A stretch of 64,000 nt of DNA from Kangiella profundi (GTDB lineage Bacteria > Pseudomonadota > Gammaproteobacteria > Enterobacterales > Kangiellaceae): assembly GCF_002838765.1 (NCBI RefSeq), contig NZ_CP025120.1, positions 124,001 to 188,000 of the forward strand, given 5' to 3'. A program made the translations under genes and the position numbers. The notes under the pieces were generated by a model. That model was given only the letters and a program-made list of their open reading frames with translations, made no database searches and had not been told where the DNA came from. Below, piece after piece: positions 61,289-64,000 of the stretch. Positions within the stretch are counted from its first letter, which is position 1. Every line of letters begins with the position of its first letter.

Positions 61289-64000
61289 ATGAAAGATAAT
61301 CAGACAAAAGTAGCTTTAAATTGGGTTAAAGACGAAATCGAAAGCACGCTTGAACAGGCACAAAATGCCATCAAAGCGTATGCAGAAGATGAAACTGACA
61401 AAACCCAAATACATTTCTGTGCTAATTGCATGCACCAGATCCGTGGCACCATGCAAATGCTTGAGTTTTCAGGAGCTGCATTACTTGCTGAAGAAATGGA
61501 AGCTCTTGCTGAAGCGATTGGCGAGAAAAATGTAGCCTCTAATGAAAAGGCATATGAAGTTTTTCTATCGGCTATTTTAAGATTCCGTAGTTATCTATCC
61601 CGTTATGCTGAAGGTAAATCAGACCTCCCCGTAATTTTATTACCAGCCATCAATGATATGCGTGCCTGCCGTAATGTCGATAGTTTGGGTGCTGGTAATT
61701 TAATTAGCATTCCCACTGAAGGTATTGAAGCACCAGCACCTAAACAGAAAGTAGATTTAAAGGGTGATATCTTAGCTGAAGTAAAATCTTTACGTTCGAA
61801 GTTTCAGCAGGGCTTATTAGGTGTCATTCGTGATGTAGATACTCAAAATAACCTTGAGCGTATGCATGAGGTGACACAAACTTTATGGGGCCTGGGTAAT
61901 CGTGTTCCCTATCAAAATTTATGGTGGGTAACCACAGTATTTTTAAAGAATATTGCACTACTTTCTAAAAAAGATAAGCCAGTAGTTAAAGGTTTGCTGG
62001 GTCAGGTTGATCGTCGGATTCGTGAATTAATAGAGAAAACGGCTAATGAAGAAGAAGCCAATAAGGTATTAATCAATATTCTATTCTACGTTGCTCAATT
62101 TGATACAGAAGATGAGCAAGTCAAAGAGGTTCAGGATAAGTTCCAGCTAAATCAACTTATGGATTCACTTGGCGATCTAGAAAGTGAATCTAGTGATTTA
62201 ACTGGACCTGACACAGAAAGTGTTCGTATTGCCCTTAACGTTATTAAAGAAGACTTAGGCGAAATAAAAGAGTCACTCGATCTTTACATCAGAACCAAAT
62301 CGCAGGAAAGAGAACCGTTAGAAGACATGGTTCCGGCAATGCAAAAGATTTCCGATACCATGTCGATGCTAGGTCTGACCCAGTCAAAGGACATGATCAG
62401 CAAACAGATGAAATCCATTGGCAATTTGCTTGATGGCTCTGAGGCAGATCGTGAGCAAGGCCTGGTTTATATCGCAGAAGGGATTTTATCGCTTGAGGAT
62501 TATATCGAGCGTGCATTAAAAATGGACAGCAAGCAACTTGCCAATGAAAGCCTGGGCCAAGGTGAAGGCGAGTCCTTGCAGATTATTAATGCACGATACC
62601 AACTAGTTCAGGAAAGTCGTGGCAACTTACATAAAGTTAAAGATGCTATTACCGACTATCTTGATGAAAGTCATAACATTAAAAGGTTAGAGCAAGTACC
62701 TGAGCTATTAAAAGAAGTTGAAGGTGCATTAACATTCGCACAATTGGATAACTTACTCGAAGTAATATCCAAAGCTAAAAACTTTGTAGTTAAATATCTA
62801 ATTAGTGAGAAAGTAGTACTCAGCGAAGCAGAAATTTCTACACTTGCTGATGCGATAAGTTCGGTTGACTATTATTTAGAAGGATTGATGTCTTCAGGCC
62901 TTCATGGATTGCCGGTTATATTACAACGAGCAATCGATAGTATTGGTGAGCTTGAAGCTCATTATGGAAGTCTTGATGAAGAGCTTTTACCAGTATTGGA
63001 TGATGCGCTGGAAATGCCAGAAATCGAAATGGTCGAAAGCGAATCATATGACGAGTCTGATGATAGCGATGAGTTGATAGATGATGAAGTGCGTGAAATC
63101 TTTATTGAAGAAGCCGATGAGGTTCTCGAAGAGATGCACAGTCTATTACCTGAGTGGAAACAGGATCAGACTAATAAAGAAGCTATCTCCACTATCCGCC
63201 GTAATTTCCACACCCTTAAAGGTAGTGGCCGTATGGTGGGTGCCACTGATATAGGTGAGCTAAGCTGGGCGATAGAAAATATGTTAAATCGCCTGATTGA
63301 CCATAGCATTGAATATACTCCTGCACTTTTCGTAACAACCGAAGAAGTTGCTAATACATTGCCAGAAATGGTTAAGCAGTTTGCATCAGGTCAAAAAACT
63401 AAATTCCCTAAAGAATTGGCAGACCGTGCAAATCGAATAAGTAAAGGCGAGATCATTACGGATATTCAGCCTCAACAGGAGCAGACTGAAGAAGAGGCAG
63501 ATCAGGCCGCTGAGCAAGAACTGTTTGATATCTTCAAGCAAGAGGCAGAAGGTCACGTAACCAGTCTTGAAATGTTCGCCAATCAGCGTCAACAAGGTAT
63601 TACTCAGAGTCAAATTAGCGACAATCTGTTGCGTTCACTGCACACTCTAAAGGGTGTTGCCCACATTGCTAACATACAGTCATTAACGAATGTTATTGTC
63701 CCTGTTGAAAGTTATTTCCAGGAGTTAAAAACTCGTGAGCTATTAGCCGAAGAGGCTGATATGGCTTTAATTGATCATACCAAGGATCTACTAAAACATA
63801 TCATCAGCACTCCTGAAGATGACCAGGTAATCTCTGCACATGAAGATGAAATTCTGCAACAACTTGCCCAGCAGCAGAAGCGTTTTGACGAATCTGGTGA
63901 GGCTGGACAGGATCAGGGTCGTGACCCAGAGTTAATCAAAGACATCTTTAATATTGCTTCAGACGTTTTAGTTGATATTGAAAGTACAAACTTACAGGAA
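61289..64000 (+). CDS. chpA: chemotaxis hybrid histidine kinase ChpA (partial, 3' end off window)
   Basis: The frame is open for exactly 904 codons from ATG 61289 to the window edge. N-terminal part of the giant Pil-Chp kinase. An N-terminal degenerate Hpt-like segment (CMHQIRGTMQMLEFSG, about residue 50) and a long FimV/ChpA-type helical region are followed by Hpt domains with intact phospho-His: NFHTLKGSGRMVGA (about 635) and SLHTLKGVAHIANI (about 780). Further Hpt, kinase, CheW and receiver domains are expected beyond the edge. It phosphorylates PilG and PilH. Confidence 0.93.
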   Translation, partial: MKDNQTKVALNWVKDEIESTLEQAQNAIKAYAEDETDKTQIHFCANCMHQIRGTMQMLEFSGAALLAEEMEALAEAIGEKNVASNEKAYEVFLSAILRFRSYLSRYAEGKSDLPVILLPAINDMRACRNVDSLGAGNLISIPTEGIEAPAPKQKVDLKGDILAEVKSLRSKFQQGLLGVIRDVDTQNNLERMHEVTQTLWGLGNRVPYQNLWWVTTVFLKNIALLSKKDKPVVKGLLGQVDRRIRELIEKTANEEEANKVLINILFYVAQFDTEDEQVKEVQDKFQLNQLMDSLGDLESESSDLTGPDTESVRIALNVIKEDLGEIKESLDLYIRTKSQEREPLEDMVPAMQKISDTMSMLGLTQSKDMISKQMKSIGNLLDGSEADREQGLVYIAEGILSLEDYIERALKMDSKQLANESLGQGEGESLQIINARYQLVQESRGNLHKVKDAITDYLDESHNIKRLEQVPELLKEVEGALTFAQLDNLLEVISKAKNFVVKYLISEKVVLSEAEISTLADAISSVDYYLEGLMSSGLHGLPVILQRAIDSIGELEAHYGSLDEELLPVLDDALEMPEIEMVESESYDESDDSDELIDDEVREIFIEEADEVLEEMHSLLPEWKQDQTNKEAISTIRRNFHTLKGSGRMVGATDIGELSWAIENMLNRLIDHSIEYTPALFVTTEEVANTLPEMVKQFASGQKTKFPKELADRANRISKGEIITDIQPQQEQTEEEADQAAEQELFDIFKQEAEGHVTSLEMFANQRQQGITQSQISDNLLRSLHTLKGVAHIANIQSLTNVIVPVESYFQELKTRELLAEEADMALIDHTKDLLKHIISTPEDDQVISAHEDEILQQLAQQQKRFDESGEAGQDQGRDPELIKDIFNIASDVLVDIESTNLQE

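Overview
The window reads as chromosomal DNA of a marine, moderately low-GC gammaproteobacterium. Gene content and order (gshB-tonB-yqgE-ruvX facing pilGHIJK-chpA; rdgB-hemW; proC-yggT; yggS facing pilTU; yggX-mutY) match the Pseudomonas/Oceanospirillales side of the class. The unusual density of secreted subtilases suggests a proteolytic, peptide-using lineage such as Kangiella. That genus guess is inference from gene content and was not tested by any search. No prophage, transposase, integrase or CRISPR array was seen.

Layout. 1-738: 5'-terminal part of a lipoprotein with a 2-keto-4-pentenoate hydratase-like fold (minus strand, cut by the window edge), divergent from uvrD (795-2975). 3184-13039: five consecutive, separately transcribed secreted S8 (subtilisin-like) proteases: one with two PPC domains, a duplicated pair with a PA insert, and a second duplicated pair of small enzymes. 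Each has its own promoter, a hairpin that begins at the predicted transcription start, a shared AAGGGGTAGGT-type ribosome-binding element and an intrinsic terminator. 13137-18482: a 2OG-Fe(II) oxygenase, a TakP-like TRAP binding lipoprotein, murI and the TRAP permease genes dctM/dctQ, then a 540-bp non-coding interval with three perfect DnaA boxes. 18483-21873: a secreted serine beta-lactamase-like hydrolase, a palindromic intergenic repeat, a flavodoxin-type protein, a small membrane protein and a DUF3224 protein.

22059-35686: a partial type VI secretion locus (tssC, E, F, G, H, hcp, vgrG) followed by an effector module: DUF4123 adaptor, PAAR tip, two proteins sharing a domain (one a lipoprotein and candidate immunity protein) and a Tle1-like DUF2235 phospholipase. 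tssB, tssA, tssK and the membrane-complex genes tssJLM are not in the window, so the apparatus must be completed elsewhere or be incomplete.

35744-55397 is mostly housekeeping: slipin/NfeD, tRNA-Phe, yggX, mutY, an SLC13 transporter, trmB, a 180-bp-period tandem repeat with nested palindromes, a MliC-META lipoprotein, hemW, rdgB, a DUF4426 protein, yggT, proC, yggS, pilT, pilU, an EAL-domain phosphodiesterase, ruvX, yqgE and a TonB protein. 55448-64000 holds gshB and the divergent Pil-Chp chemosensory operon pilG-pilH-pilI-pilJ-pilK-chpA (chpA runs off the right edge), which controls type IV pilus twitching driven by the PilT/PilU motors at 48.8-51.0 kb.

The most unusual signals are the common leader architecture of the five protease genes, the T6SS cluster lacking tssB with its paired-domain effector neighbours, the DnaA-box cluster, and the 180-bp tandem palindromic repeat.
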